In this document: positions 34,978 through 44,585 of the stretch, piece by piece
Position numbering within the stretch: the first letter of the stretch is position 1
Layout: each line of letters opens with the position of its first letter
Assembly (NCBI GenBank): GCA_016195915.1
Contig: JACPYS010000011.1
Location: forward strand, 124,001-188,000
Direction of reading: 5' to 3'
DNA: 64,000 bases
DNA from: Betaproteobacteria bacterium
GTDB taxonomy: Bacteria; Pseudomonadota; Gammaproteobacteria; Burkholderiales; SG8-39
The notes under the pieces: generated by a model
Told to the model about the DNA's origin: nothing
What the model saw: only the letters and a program-made list of their open reading frames with translations
Databases searched by the model: none
Translations under genes and position numbers: made by a program

Positions 34978-35418
34978 ATGAGGCGCATCGCGCGATCGGC
35001 GATCGTCGAACATGACGCGGCGCAACTGTATGCCCTGGTGGAGAATATCGAAGCCTACCCGGAGTTTCTTCCCTGGTGCCGCGAAGCGCATGTGCACGAG
35101 CGCACGGCGAGCCACACGCGCGCGATGCTCGAGGTGGGCCTGAAGGGTGTCGCGCAGTCCTTTACCACCGAAAACAGCAACCGCCCCGGCGAGGCGATCG
35201 AAATGCGGCTGGTGAAAGGTCCGTTTCGCCGATTTTCGGCCGCCTGGAGGTTTACGCCGCTCGGGCCGCGGGCGTCCAAGATCGAATTCGAAATGAGCTA
35301 CGAATTTCGCAGCAATGCACTTGCGCGTCTGCTCGAGCCGTTGTTTAACCATATTGCCGATACGATGGTAGACGCGTTCACGCGACGCGCACGGACGGTC
35401 TACGGGTCGAAGGCGTGA
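34978..35418 (+). CDS. ratA: RatA/COQ10-family START-domain protein
   Basis: A 146-residue START/polyketide-cyclase-like fold protein. Its N-terminus IARSAIVEHDAAQLYALVENIEAYPEFLPWC and the later LVKGPFRRFSAAWRFTPL and FEMSYEFRSNALARLLEPLFNHIA match the RatA/COQ10 family. In E. coli RatA was described as a 50S-binding toxin blocking subunit association. COQ10 homologs bind ubiquinone, and that second role may apply here. It overlaps rnfH by GTGA at 35415-35418 and is divergent from smpB, the usual ratAB (rnfH)-smpB arrangement. Confidence 0.92.
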   Translation: MRRIARSAIVEHDAAQLYALVENIEAYPEFLPWCREAHVHERTASHTRAMLEVGLKGVAQSFTTENSNRPGEAIEMRLVKGPFRRFSAAWRFTPLGPRASKIEFEMSYEFRSNALARLLEPLFNHIADTMVDAFTRRARTVYGSKA

Positions 35419-35693
35419 GTGGCTTGCGCGTCGAGGTGGTATACGCGACACCCGAACTGCAGGACGTCGCCGCGCTCGAGTTGCCGGCGGGTGCGACGGC
35501 CATGGCGGCAATCCGTGCGAGCGGCATGCTCGGACGGCACCCGGAAATCGATCTTGCACGCCAGAAAATAGGCGTCTTCGGCAAGCCAGTCGACGCCAAC
35601 ACTGCGCTCCGCGACGGCGACCGCGTTGAGATCTACCGGGCCTTGCGCGTGGATCCGAGGGCGGTGCGGCGCGCCCGGGCGTTACGCAGATAA
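35415..35693 (+). CDS. rnfH: RnfH/RatB family ubiquitin-like protein
   Basis: A 92-residue beta-grasp (ubiquitin-like) protein of the UPF0125/RnfH family. It shows RVEVVYATPELQDVAALELPAGATAMAAIRASGM, IGVFGKPVDANTALRDGDRVEIYRAL, typical of RnfH. The molecular role is unclear; the gene is regularly paired with ratA. It starts with GTG inside the ratA stop. A DUF4124 gene converges on it with a gap of 4 bases. Confidence 0.92.
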   Translation: MSGLRVEVVYATPELQDVAALELPAGATAMAAIRASGMLGRHPEIDLARQKIGVFGKPVDANTALRDGDRVEIYRALRVDPRAVRRARALRR

Positions 35694-35697
35694 ACGC

Positions 35698-36180
35698 TCA
35701 GTCGCACGCCCTCTTGACCATCTCCCGTGCGCGGACGATGTCCTTCTCGCGTTGGGCATCATCGATGAAATAGCGTTCGCCCTTTTCATCGGTTCGCGCG
35801 ATACGCTGGCCACTCTCCAAGGCAACCAGGCTCTCGCGCGCGCCGGCGCAGTTCTGCGCCTTTTCGGCGCTCGCCGCCTGGCCCTTCTGCGCTTTTTCCT
35901 CGGCAGCCCTGGCATCGATCTGGCGTTTGCGAAACGCCTGTTCCTGTTCGGCCGGCGTCAGCGGTCCCTTTTTCGCATCCTTAGCGGCGGCCGAACCGGC
36001 AGCGGCTGGAGGCGCGGCGGGTCCGGGCGGCGGCTTGAGCTGGGTCGTCTTCGTCCCAGGCGGCGGAGTGTCCCCATAGCGGACCTTGCCGTCCTTGTCG
36101 ACCCACTTGTAGTTCTGCGCCGAGGCCGCAGCCATGGCCGCGACAAGGGCTAACGCGATGATCGAGGCTTGAATTTTCAT
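35698..36180 (-). CDS. DUF4124 domain-containing secreted protein
   Basis: A 160-residue protein with a Sec signal peptide (about 1-21, ending AAASA). The short DUF4124 motif follows: QNYKWVDKDGKVRYGDTPPPGTK. Next are a Pro/Ala-rich linker (about 48-70) and a charged helical C-terminus with KNCAGARE-like QNCAGARESLVALESGQRI. It is predicted to be periplasmic. DUF4124 proteins are widespread in betaproteobacteria; their function is not known to me. Its ATG at 36180 is divergent from guaB. Confidence 0.85.
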   Translation of the reverse strand: MKIQASIIALALVAAMAAASAQNYKWVDKDGKVRYGDTPPPGTKTTQLKPPPGPAAPPAAAGSAAAKDAKKGPLTPAEQEQAFRKRQIDARAAEEKAQKGQAASAEKAQNCAGARESLVALESGQRIARTDEKGERYFIDDAQREKDIVRAREMVKRACD

Positions 36181-36275
36181 CGGTTGCTCCGGGGAATCAT
36201 CATTGCTTAACGCGCGCCGCCGCCTGCGGATGACCGGACGGTAGCCATTTTGGCCTTCTGCGTCAACGCAGGCAC

Positions 36276-36304
36276 TTTGGAACGCAACGGCACCCGCGTA
36301 TAAT
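36276..36304 (+). promoter_or_regulatory. Promoter for guaBA
   Basis: A perfect TATAAT lies at 36299-36304, with a weak -35 (TTTGGA 36276-36281, 17-base spacer; TTGGAA one base later gives 16). Transcription would begin about 18 bases before the guaB ATG, giving a very short leader. No PurR operator was recognised by eye. Confidence 0.6.
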
Positions 36305-36328
36305 GCCGTTTTGCGAAAGGGACAATCG

Positions 36329-37789
36329 ATGCGCGTCATCCACAAGGCGCTCACCTTCGACGATGTACTGCTCCTTCCCGCCCATTCGCGCGTCCTGCCG
36401 CGCGATGTGTCCCTGAAAACCCTCGTTGCCCGGCAGCTCGAACTGAGCATCCCGCTGGTATCGGCCGCCATGGACACCGTGACCGAGGCGCGGCTGGCGA
36501 TTGCGATCGCCCAGGAAGGCGGCATCGGCATTGTGCACAAGAACCTCACGGCGAGGGAGCAGGCCGCCGAAGTCGCGAAGGTGAAACGCTTCGAGTCCGG
36601 GGTTCTGCGCGACCCGATCACGGTTTCACCGGACATGAAAGTGCGCCAGGTGATCGCGCTCGCGCGCGAGCGCAAGATCTCCGGCCTGCCGGTGGTCAAG
36701 TCCGGCCGGGTCGTGGGAATCGTCACCAACCGCGACACGCGCTTCGAGACCAAGCTCGACCAGCCGGTATCGCGCATCATGACCCCGCAGGCGCGGCTGG
36801 TCACGGTGCGAGAGGGCGCCAGCCTCGAAGAAGCGAAGGAACTGATGCACAAGCATCGGCTCGAGCGCGTGCTCGTGGTCGACAAGGACATGCGGCTGCG
36901 GGGCCTGGTCACCGTGAAGGACTTCCTCAAGTCGACCGAGCATCCGCACGCGGCCAAGGACCAGCAGGGCAAGCTGCGCGTCGGGGCTGCAGTGGGGGTC
37001 GCGCGCGGGACGGAAGAGCGCGTCGAGCGCCTCGCAGATGCGGGTGTCGACGTGATGGTCGTGGACACCGCCCACGGCCATGCGCAAGGCGTTCTCGACC
37101 GCGTGAAATGGGTGAAGAAGCACTACCCGAAGCTGCAGGTGATCGGCGGCAACGTCGCCACGGGCGAGGGCGCAAAGGCACTGCTCAAGGCGGGGGCGGA
37201 TGGCGTCAAGGTCGGCATCGGCCCGGGGTCGATCTGCACCACGCGCGTGGTGGCCGGCGTAGGCGTGCCTCAGATCACTGCCATCATGCACGTCGCCGAA
37301 GCGCTCAAGGGCAGCGGGGTGCCGTGCATTGCCGACGGTGGCGTCCGCTACTCCGGCGACGTGGCCAAGGCGCTCGCAGCGGGTGCGTCGTGCGTCATGC
37401 TGGGTTCGCTGTTCGCGGGGACGGACGAATCGCCGGGTGAACTCGAGCTCTACCAGGGGCGCTCGTACAAGGCCTACCGTGGCATGGGTTCGCTCGGCGC
37501 GATGAAGCAAGGCGCCGCCGACCGTTACTTCCAGGACCCCGAGATGAACGTGGACAAACTCGTCCCCGAAGGCGTCGAGGGCCGCGTGCCGTACAAGGGC
37601 AGCGTGGTGTGGGTCATCCAGCAGCTGATCGGCGGCGTGCGCGCCAGCATGGGCTACACCGGCTGCGCGTCGATCGAGGATGCGCATGCGCGCGCGGAGT
37701 TCATCGAAATCACCTCGGCCGGCATGCGCGAGTCACACGTCCACGACGTACAGATCGTGAAGGAAGCGCCGAACTACCGCGTCGAGTGA
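36329..37789 (+). CDS. guaB: Inosine-5'-monophosphate dehydrogenase
   Basis: GuaB oxidises IMP to XMP with NAD+, the committed step to GMP. The 486-residue product has the TIM-barrel catalytic domain ([14 protein letters not shown] at the N-terminus; catalytic C303 in [24 protein letters not shown]) interrupted by a two-CBS Bateman module, about residues 93-205, which senses purine nucleotides. The flap contains [23 protein letters not shown] 36329 after GAAAGGGAC is chosen over 36311, which would include the promoter region. guaA follows after 7 bases. Confidence 0.97.
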   Translation: MRVIHKALTFDDVLLLPAHSRVLPRDVSLKTLVARQLELSIPLVSAAMDTVTEARLAIAIAQEGGIGIVHKNLTAREQAAEVAKVKRFESGVLRDPITVSPDMKVRQVIALARERKISGLPVVKSGRVVGIVTNRDTRFETKLDQPVSRIMTPQARLVTVREGASLEEAKELMHKHRLERVLVVDKDMRLRGLVTVKDFLKSTEHPHAAKDQQGKLRVGAAVGVARGTEERVERLADAGVDVMVVDTAHGHAQGVLDRVKWVKKHYPKLQVIGGNVATGEGAKALLKAGADGVKVGIGPGSICTTRVVAGVGVPQITAIMHVAEALKGSGVPCIADGGVRYSGDVAKALAAGASCVMLGSLFAGTDESPGELELYQGRSYKAYRGMGSLGAMKQGAADRYFQDPEMNVDKLVPEGVEGRVPYKGSVVWVIQQLIGGVRASMGYTGCASIEDAHARAEFIEITSAGMRESHVHDVQIVKEAPNYRVE

Positions 37790-37796
37790 GCTCAGG

Positions 37797-39377
37797 GTGC
37801 ACGACAAGATCCTGATTCTCGATTTCGGCGCACAGTACACGCAGCTGATCGCACGCCGCGTGCGCGAAGCGAAGGTGTATTGTGAGATCCATCCGTGTGA
37901 CGTATCGGACGACTTCGTACGCGGTTTCGGCGCGAAGGGCGTGATCCTGTCGGGCAGCCACCTTTCCGCCTACGACGCAGCCACGGAGAAAGCGCCGCAG
38001 GCGATATTCGCTCTCGGCGTGCCGGTGCTGGGGATCTGCTACGGCATGCAGACGATGGCGGCGCAATTGGGCGGCAAGGTCGAGGCGGGCAAGGTGCGCG
38101 AATTCGGTTATGCCGAGGTGCGCGCGCGCGGACACACCGCATTGCTCGACGGCATCGAGGATTTCAGGACCGCTGAACAGCACGGCATCCTCAAGGTGTG
38201 GATGAGCCACGGCGACAAGGTCGTCGGGCTTCCGCCGGGTTTCAAGCTGATGGCCTCGAACGAGGCCTGTCCGATTGCGGGCATGGCCGATGAGGCGCGC
38301 CGATTCTACGGGGTGCAGTTCCATCCCGAAGTCACGCACACGCGCCAGGGAAAGGTGCTGCTCACGCGCTTCGTGCACGGAATCTGCGGCTGCAGCAGCG
38401 ACTGGAACATGCCCGATTACGTCGCGGAAGCCGTTGAACGCATCCGGACCCAGGTTGGCAATGACGAAGTGATCCTCGGTCTTTCGGGCGGCGTGGATTC
38501 GTCGGTCGCGGCGGCGCTGATCCACAAGGCCATCGGCAAACAGCTTATCTGCGTCTTCGTCGATCACGGGCTGTTGCGGCTGAACGAAGCCGAACAGGTG
38601 ATGGAAACCTTCGCGCGCCACCTCGGCGTAAAGGTGATTCACGTCGACGCCACGGCGGAGTTTATGACGAAGCTGGCCGGCGTTGCCGACCCAGAGAAGA
38701 AACGCAAGATTATCGGCGGCGAATTCGTAGAGGTGTTCCAGCGCGAAGCGGGAAAGATCAAAAATGCGAAATGGCTGGCGCAGGGAACGATCTATCCCGA
38801 CGTGATCGAGTCGGCTGGCGCCAAGACCAAGAAAGCCACCAGCATCAAATCGCACCACAACGTCGGCGGGCTGCCGGAGACGCTACACCTCAAGCTACTT
38901 GAGCCGCTGCGCGAGCTGTTCAAGGACGAAGTGCGCGAACTGGGCCTAGCGCTTGGACTGCCGCGCGAGATGGTGTTCCGCCATCCGTTTCCGGGTCCGG
39001 GGTTGGGAGTGCGGATTCTCGGTGAGGTGAAACGCGAGTACGCGGACTTGCTGCGCCGCGCGGACGCGATCTTCATCGAGGAACTGCGGCGCACGGGTAA
39101 CGAGGAGGGCGTGCCCTGGTACGACCTGACCGCGCAGGCCTTCGCAGTGTTTCTGCCCGTGAGGTCGGTCGGTGTGATGGGTGATGGACGTACCTACGAG
39201 AATGTCGTAGCGCTGCGCGCCGTGCAGACGACGGACTTCATGACAGCGGACTGGGCGCCGCTCCCGCACGATTTGCTTGCGCGCATATCGAGCCGCATCA
39301 TCAACGAGGTGCGGGGCATCAATCGAGTTACCTACGACATCTCCTCAAAGCCGCCTGCCACGATCGAGTGGGAGTGA
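37797..39377 (+). CDS. guaA: GMP synthase (glutamine-hydrolysing)
   Basis: GuaA aminates XMP to GMP using glutamine and ATP. The 526-residue protein has a class I amidotransferase domain with nucleophile C81 in [15 protein letters not shown] and the H/E pair in [10 protein letters not shown]. The ATP-pyrophosphatase P-loop LSGGVDSS starts at about residue 229, and the dimerisation domain ends IEWE. The start is GTG at 37797. It forms guaBA with the gene upstream. Confidence 0.97.
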   Translation: MHDKILILDFGAQYTQLIARRVREAKVYCEIHPCDVSDDFVRGFGAKGVILSGSHLSAYDAATEKAPQAIFALGVPVLGICYGMQTMAAQLGGKVEAGKVREFGYAEVRARGHTALLDGIEDFRTAEQHGILKVWMSHGDKVVGLPPGFKLMASNEACPIAGMADEARRFYGVQFHPEVTHTRQGKVLLTRFVHGICGCSSDWNMPDYVAEAVERIRTQVGNDEVILGLSGGVDSSVAAALIHKAIGKQLICVFVDHGLLRLNEAEQVMETFARHLGVKVIHVDATAEFMTKLAGVADPEKKRKIIGGEFVEVFQREAGKIKNAKWLAQGTIYPDVIESAGAKTKKATSIKSHHNVGGLPETLHLKLLEPLRELFKDEVRELGLALGLPREMVFRHPFPGPGLGVRILGEVKREYADLLRRADAIFIEELRRTGNEEGVPWYDLTAQAFAVFLPVRSVGVMGDGRTYENVVALRAVQTTDFMTADWAPLPHDLLARISSRIINEVRGINRVTYDISSKPPATIEWE

Positions 39378-39427
39378 CGCGCTCGAGGCCCGTCCGTTGG
39401 ATCTGCGACCGGTTCAGCGACGGGAGC

Positions 39428-39655
39428 TCACCCTGCACACCATGCCGGGGCCGGACAGTATCGCGGGTCGGGGTCGACCCCGGGACGGTCCGGATACTTC
39501 TCCGCCACGGCACGCACCGCGGGGTGGTCCAGCGCGCGCAGGCGGCCACCATCGTGGACCAGCGTGTCCCCCACGCGAAACGTCGCCGACCGGACATCGC
39601 CGGTGCAATGCACCCAGTACGGATACGCGTCGGCGGGAGACGGGGCATCCTCCAT
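39428..39655 (-). CDS. Hypothetical small protein in the guaA-aldehyde dehydrogenase gap
   Basis: The 385-base gap 39378-39762 holds no recognised gene. The most protein-like frame is on the minus strand: 75 codons from ATG 39655, beginning MEDAPSPADAYPYWVHCTGD and ending RYCPAPAWCAG, with three cysteines, no signal peptide and no family that I recognise. The frame is open further upstream to ATG 39742. The preceding TAGGCGAA is a poor ribosome-binding site. Other frames across the gap are also open because of high GC, so this remains a weak call. Confidence 0.3.
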   Translation of the reverse strand: MEDAPSPADAYPYWVHCTGDVRSATFRVGDTLVHDGGRLRALDHPAVRAVAEKYPDRPGVDPDPRYCPAPAWCAG

Positions 39656-39762
39656 TTCGCCTACAATCCCACCCGCGCTCTTTCGGATGGGATACGCGAC
39701 GACGACGCGCCGCCGGAAGATCATCCACGGCGCGGGCATCAAGGCTGACTGAGGGGAAAACG

Positions 39763-41235
39763 GTGAACCAGCAACTTGCGCCGACGGCGCTCGAGCGGTC
39801 GCTGCCGCGACATCGCGATCTGTACTACGACGGCAAGTGGCACAAAGCGCAAGGCGGCACGCTCGAAACCTTCAACCCGGGAAGCGGGGAGTCGCTGGGA
39901 CCCTGCGCCGAAGCGAACGCCGACGACGTCGATGCGGCCGTGCGCGCCGCGCACGACGCGTTCGGCACGTGGCGCGGGATGAAGCCGCTTGAACGCGCGG
40001 CACTGATGAAGAAGGTCGCCGTCGTGCTGCGCGCCAATGCGGCCGGGCTTGCGCTCCTCGACGCCGCCAACTGCGGCAACCCGGTGAAGGAAATGGCGAG
40101 CGACGCGATGGTCGCGGCGATGCAGTTCGAGTTTTTCGCCGGCCTCGTGACCGAACTGAAGGGCGACACGATCCCGATGGGCGAGGGGATCGTGAATATG
40201 TCGGTGCGCGAACCCTACGGCGTCGTCGGCCGCATCGTCGCCTACAACCATCCGCTCATGTTCACCGCCGGGAAGAGCGCGGCGCCACTCGCGGCGGGAA
40301 ACACCGTCGTGATTAAGCCGCCCTACCAGGCGCCGCTTTCCGCCTATCGCCTGATGGAACTGATCGACGGCATCCTGCCGCCGGGGGTGCTGAACATCGT
40401 CACTGGCGGCAAGGAATGCGGCGCGGCGCTTGCCGCGCATCCGCTGGTGCCGCGGCTCTCGCTCATCGGCAGCGTCGGGACCGGTCGCGCCATCGCGCGC
40501 GCGGGCGCCGAGCGGCTGAAGCATGTCACCCTCGAACTCGGCGGCAAGAACGCGTGCATCGTCTATCCCGATGCGGACGTGAAACGCGCGATCGCCGGCG
40601 CGGTGGGGGGAATGAATTTCACGTGGTGCGGGCAATCGTGCGGCTCGACGTCGCGACTGTTCCTGCACGAATCGATATACGATCAGGTCGTCGCGGGCCT
40701 GCTCGCGGAGATCAAGCGCTTCAAGCCGGGTCTGCCGACGGAGATGGAGACGAGCATGGGCGCGATCGTCTCCAGGGCGCAGTTCGACAAGGTCATGGCC
40801 TATATCGAGATCGGAAAGAACGAAGGCGCGATCCTCGCCGCCGGCGGCAGGCGTCCCGACGATCCGCGCCTCGCCAACGGTTTGTTCATCGAGCCGACGG
40901 TATTCACCAACGTCACGCCGAAGATGCGCATCGCCCGCGAGGAGATCTTCGGGCCCGTCCTCTCGGTCATCGCGTGGCGCGACGAGGAGGAGATGTTCGC
41001 GCAGGTGAACGCCGTAGAGTACGGTCTCACCTGCGCCATTTTCACCACGAATCTCGCCAACGCGCATCGCGCCGCGGGCCGCGTCGAAGCGGGTTTCGTC
41101 TGGGTGAACAGCACGGGCCAGCATTTCCTCGGCACCAGCTTCGGCGGCTACAAGCACTCGGGCATCGGCCGCGAGGAAAGCTTCGAGGAACTCATCTCCT
41201 ACACCCAGTCGAAGAACATCAATATCACACTATGA
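39763..41235 (+). CDS. NAD(P)-dependent aldehyde dehydrogenase
   Basis: An ALDH-superfamily enzyme of 490 residues that oxidises an aldehyde to the acid. Active-site residues are all present: N162 in VAYNHPLMF, K185 in VVIKPPYQAP, the general base E258 in TLELGGKNA and the nucleophile C293 in GQSCGSTSR. The C-terminal EEIFGPVLSVI and FGGYKHSGIGREES are standard. It resembles betaine-aldehyde/aromatic-aldehyde types, but the substrate cannot be told. The start is GTG at 39763 behind GAGGGG. It opens the plus-strand accessory block, followed by an aldo/keto reductase after 67 bases. Confidence 0.92.
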   Translation: MNQQLAPTALERSLPRHRDLYYDGKWHKAQGGTLETFNPGSGESLGPCAEANADDVDAAVRAAHDAFGTWRGMKPLERAALMKKVAVVLRANAAGLALLDAANCGNPVKEMASDAMVAAMQFEFFAGLVTELKGDTIPMGEGIVNMSVREPYGVVGRIVAYNHPLMFTAGKSAAPLAAGNTVVIKPPYQAPLSAYRLMELIDGILPPGVLNIVTGGKECGAALAAHPLVPRLSLIGSVGTGRAIARAGAERLKHVTLELGGKNACIVYPDADVKRAIAGAVGGMNFTWCGQSCGSTSRLFLHESIYDQVVAGLLAEIKRFKPGLPTEMETSMGAIVSRAQFDKVMAYIEIGKNEGAILAAGGRRPDDPRLANGLFIEPTVFTNVTPKMRIAREEIFGPVLSVIAWRDEEEMFAQVNAVEYGLTCAIFTTNLANAHRAAGRVEAGFVWVNSTGQHFLGTSFGGYKHSGIGREESFEELISYTQSKNINITL

Positions 41236-41302
41236 ACAGCGATCATCCAGTCAACCCGGCGCTGCGGACCCGGAGGCACGGGCCGACGCGCAGGGCAGGG
41301 CG

Positions 41303-42361
41303 ATGAAACTCAACCGACTCGGAACGAGCACGCTCGAAGTGAGCGAGATCTGCCTCGGCACCATGACCTGGGGCGAGCAGAACTCCGAGGCCGACGGCCA
41401 CGCGCAAATCGAATGGGCGCTCGAGCGCGGCATCAACTTCATCGACACGGCGGAGATGTATCCCACCCCGCCCACGCAGAAGACGCAAGGCTCGACCGAG
41501 CGCATCGTCGGCAGCTGGCTCGGCAAGAACAAGGACAAACGCGGCCGGATCATCCTCGCCTCCAAGATCGCGGGCCCCGGCCGCCGCGACTGGATCCGCA
41601 ATGGTGAGACGCGCGTCACGAACAAGACGATTCCCTGGGCGATCGACGACAGCCTGAAGCGCCTGCAGACCGACTACATTGATCTCTACCAGATCCACTG
41701 GCCGGAGCGCTATGTGCCGACGTTCGGCACCTGGCGTTACGATCCCTCGATGGAGCGGGAAGAGACGCCGATCCTGGAGCAGATCGAGGCGATGGCCGAC
41801 GCGATCAAGGCAGGGAAAATCCGTGCCTACGGCTTGTCCAACGAGACCGCGTGGGGGGTGTGCGAGTTCGTGCGTGTGGCAAAGGAAAACGGCCTGCCGG
41901 CGCCCGTGTCGGTGCAGAATGGTTACAGCCTGGTAAACCGCATGTTCGATGGCGACCTGGCGGAAGTCAGCCGCCGATCCAACGTGCCGCTGCTCGCATA
42001 CTCGCCGCTCGCGATGGGCCTGCTGACCGGAAAGCTTCGCGGCGGGTTGTACGCATCGACCTGGCCAAAGGATGCGCGGTTGATGAAGTTCAGGGAATTC
42101 GGCGAACGCTACAAGCGGCCGCGCGCGCTCGCGGCCGCCGAGGAATACTGCAGGCTGGCCGAGAAACACGGCCTGCTGCTCACCGCGATAGCGCTCGCGT
42201 TCGCCAGGAGCCGCTTCTTCACCGCATCCACCATCATCGGCGCGACCTCCATTGCGCAGTTGGAGGCATTGCAGAAGCACTTCGATCTGGTTTTGACACC
42301 CGAAGTGTTATCTGGCATTGAGGCGCTCAACGCCATCTACCCGAGTCCTTGCGCGCAATAG
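41303..42361 (+). CDS. Aldo/keto reductase, Tas-like
   Basis: A monomeric TIM-barrel NADPH-dependent oxidoreductase of 352 residues. The catalytic tetrad is visible: D48 and Y53 in FIDTAEMYP, K88 in LASKIAGP and H132 in YQIHWPER. The overall layout, with LGTMTWGEQNSEADGHAQI and the long ERYVPTFG insertion, is that of E. coli Tas. The NADPH-binding C-terminus is STIIGATSIAQLEAL. Its position after the aldehyde dehydrogenase suggests carbonyl metabolism, but the substrate is unknown. The next 157 bases hold no gene; a minor frame starts at ATG 42500 and stops after 7 codons. Confidence 0.92.
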   Translation: MKLNRLGTSTLEVSEICLGTMTWGEQNSEADGHAQIEWALERGINFIDTAEMYPTPPTQKTQGSTERIVGSWLGKNKDKRGRIILASKIAGPGRRDWIRNGETRVTNKTIPWAIDDSLKRLQTDYIDLYQIHWPERYVPTFGTWRYDPSMEREETPILEQIEAMADAIKAGKIRAYGLSNETAWGVCEFVRVAKENGLPAPVSVQNGYSLVNRMFDGDLAEVSRRSNVPLLAYSPLAMGLLTGKLRGGLYASTWPKDARLMKFREFGERYKRPRALAAAEEYCRLAEKHGLLLTAIALAFARSRFFTASTIIGATSIAQLEALQKHFDLVLTPEVLSGIEALNAIYPSPCAQ

Positions 42362-42518
42362 GGGCGGGCGACGGCAGCCATCGTCCCGGTCGCAGTGCGG
42401 TTGTTGATGCGAGGCGAAGAAACTCGCGGCTGCGCTTGCCCGAAAGGATGGAACACGGGCAACATTCGTCGTATGGCAATGAGATCTGGCAGCCCCCTAT
42501 GATCACAAGCGAGCGGGC

Positions 42519-43943
42519 GTGATTCCGGAACCGAGCGGCGCGCCGGCGCAGACGATGTTCGCCAGGATCTGGCGGCGCCACTCTGTGCTGGCACTCGAAG
42601 ACGGCGAGTCGCTCATTTACGTCGATCGCTGCCTTATCCACGAAGGATCGCGCCCGGCGTTCCAGAGCCTCGACCGGCTGGGCAAGACATTGCGCTGCCC
42701 CGCGCAGGTGATCGCCTGCGCCGACCATTACGTGCCGACCACGAATCGCGAGCGCGGAACCGGAGGGATCGACGATCCGGCGATCCGCCAGATGGTCGAG
42801 TCGCTCGAGCACAACGCGCGCCGCCACGGCTGCACCCTCATCGGCCTCGATGACCCGCGGCAGGGCATTCTTCACGTGGTCGCGCCGGAGCAAGGCATTA
42901 CACAACCTGGAATGATGATCTGCGGAGGAGATTCGCACACTGCGACACACGGGGCATTCGGCGCACTAGCATTCGGAATCGGCGCCTCCGAGGTGATGCA
43001 TGTCATGGCAACGCAGACCCTGTGGCAGGAGATGCCGCGCACCATGCGCATCACGGTGAATGGGCACCTCGCGGTCGGTGCATCGGCGAAGGACCTGATC
43101 CTCTCGATCATCGCGCGCATCGGCACCGGCGGCGCCACCGGACACGTGATCGAATACGCGGGTCCCGGCATCCGCGCGCTGTCGATGGAGCAGCGCATGA
43201 CGGTGTGCAACATGTCGATCGAGGCGGGTGCCCGCGCCGGCATGATTGCGCCGGACGACACCACCTTCGAGTATCTGGCCGGGCGCCCCGCGGCACCGGC
43301 AGGCGCGTTATGGCAGAGCGCCCTCGAATACTGGCGTTCGCTGCCGGGCGATATTGAAGCACAGTTCGACCGCGAAGTCCGGCTCGAAGGTACGCAGATC
43401 GTCCCGATGGCGAGTTGGGGTACGAGCCCGGAGCAGTGCGTCGCGATTGGCGACCGGATTCCCGATCCGTTACGCGAGACCGACGGTGCGCGCCGCGAAG
43501 CGCAGGCGCGCGCGCTCGAGTACATGGCGCTGCAACCAAACCAGCCGATTGCGGAAATCGCCGTGGACCGCGTATTCATCGGCTCGTGCACCAACGCGCG
43601 CATCGAGGACCTGCGCGAGGCTGCGGCCGTCCTCAAGGGACGGCGAAGCGTGCTGCCCGGGCTCGTGGTTCCCGGCTCGAGCGCCGTGAAACGCCAGGCC
43701 GAGGCCGAGGGGCTCGACTATGTGTTCCAGGCAGCGGGTCTCGAATGGCGCGAATCAGGCTGCTCTCTGTGCACCGGCGTCAACGGCGCGGACTTCCTGC
43801 AGCCCGGCGAGCGCTGTGCGTCCACCTCGAACCGCAATTTCCCCGGCAGGCAGGGCCCGGGCAGCCGAACCCACCTGATGAGTCCGGCCTCGGTTGCGGC
43901 CACCGCCACCCTGGGCCGCATCGCCTCGGTGCGCGATCTCTGA
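42519..43943 (+). CDS. Aconitase-family hydro-lyase, large subunit (3-isopropylmalate dehydratase LeuC-like), copy 1
   Basis: A 474-residue protein of the aconitase superfamily, the LeuC-type catalytic subunit. It would isomerise or hydrate a 2-hydroxy or unsaturated di/tricarboxylate. The [4Fe-4S] cysteines are C357 in IGSCTNARI and C415/C418 in GCSLCTG. Other markers are GDSHTATHGAFGALAFGIG and CASTSNRNFPGRQGPG. It is close enough to LeuC that 3-isopropylmalate is possible, but leuA and leuB are absent and a TcuA-like flavoprotein follows, so another substrate is more likely. The start is GTG 42519. The small subunit begins 8 bases after the stop. Confidence 0.85.
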   Translation: MIPEPSGAPAQTMFARIWRRHSVLALEDGESLIYVDRCLIHEGSRPAFQSLDRLGKTLRCPAQVIACADHYVPTTNRERGTGGIDDPAIRQMVESLEHNARRHGCTLIGLDDPRQGILHVVAPEQGITQPGMMICGGDSHTATHGAFGALAFGIGASEVMHVMATQTLWQEMPRTMRITVNGHLAVGASAKDLILSIIARIGTGGATGHVIEYAGPGIRALSMEQRMTVCNMSIEAGARAGMIAPDDTTFEYLAGRPAAPAGALWQSALEYWRSLPGDIEAQFDREVRLEGTQIVPMASWGTSPEQCVAIGDRIPDPLRETDGARREAQARALEYMALQPNQPIAEIAVDRVFIGSCTNARIEDLREAAAVLKGRRSVLPGLVVPGSSAVKRQAEAEGLDYVFQAAGLEWRESGCSLCTGVNGADFLQPGERCASTSNRNFPGRQGPGSRTHLMSPASVAATATLGRIASVRDL

Positions 43944-43951
43944 ACGCGCCC

Positions 43952-44566
43952 ATGGAGCGCTTCGAACTCCTCGACGCGGTCGCGGTCCCCCTGGACGAAT
44001 CCAACGTCGATACCGACCAGATCTGCCCGGCGCGGCTCATCCGGGCGTTCGCTCAGCCCGGCCGGCACGAGCACGTGTTCCTGCACGACCGGCGCTTCAA
44101 CGAGGACGGATCACCGAAGCCGGAATTCATCCTCGACCAGCCGGCGTACGCGAACGCGCAAATCATCGTGGCGCAACGCAACTTCGGCGTCGGATCCTCG
44201 CGCGAGGCGGCGGTCATGGCCGTGCGCGCAGCCGGCTTTCGCGCAATCGTTGCGGAGAGTTTCGGCGACATTTTCGTCAACAACTGCTTCAAGAACGGCG
44301 TCCTTCCGATAAGACTGGTTGCAAACGAGGTCGACGCGCTACGCGCGAGCCTGCATCGCCAAACCGGCGCACACGTGGCGATCGACCTGGCGCAGCAGAC
44401 GGTCACGGGGCCGGATGGCGGAAGTTACGCGTTCGCGATCGGCGCGCTGCGCAAGCGCTGCCTGCTGGCCGGCCTGGACGACCTTTCGCTCACCGAGCGC
44501 TACGCCGACGCGATCGAAAGCTTCGAGCGCACATACCGTGCGGAGTTGCCCTGGCTGAAACTGTGA
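43952..44566 (+). CDS. Aconitase-family hydro-lyase, small subunit (LeuD-like), copy 1
   Basis: A 204-residue swivel-domain subunit that completes the active site with the large subunit upstream. It has DESNVDTDQICPARLIR, NFGVGSSREAAVMAVRAAGFRAIVAESFGDIFVNNCFKNGVLPIRL, the canonical LeuD layout with the SSRE substrate-binding loop. The DQICPAR segment replaces the usual DxIIPK(Q/R)FL of true LeuD, which supports a different substrate. It is 19 bases upstream of the flavoprotein gene. Confidence 0.85.
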   Translation: MERFELLDAVAVPLDESNVDTDQICPARLIRAFAQPGRHEHVFLHDRRFNEDGSPKPEFILDQPAYANAQIIVAQRNFGVGSSREAAVMAVRAAGFRAIVAESFGDIFVNNCFKNGVLPIRLVANEVDALRASLHRQTGAHVAIDLAQQTVTGPDGGSYAFAIGALRKRCLLAGLDDLSLTERYADAIESFERTYRAELPWLKL

Positions 44567-44585
44567 TCCGACGGGAGTCATTCAA

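Noticed and set aside
42519-44566. Authentic leucine-pathway leuCD
   Set aside because: No leuA, leuB or leu regulator is nearby, the LeuD-like subunit deviates in the DTDxIIP region, and a flavoprotein follows; kept as LeuCD-like. Not fully excluded.
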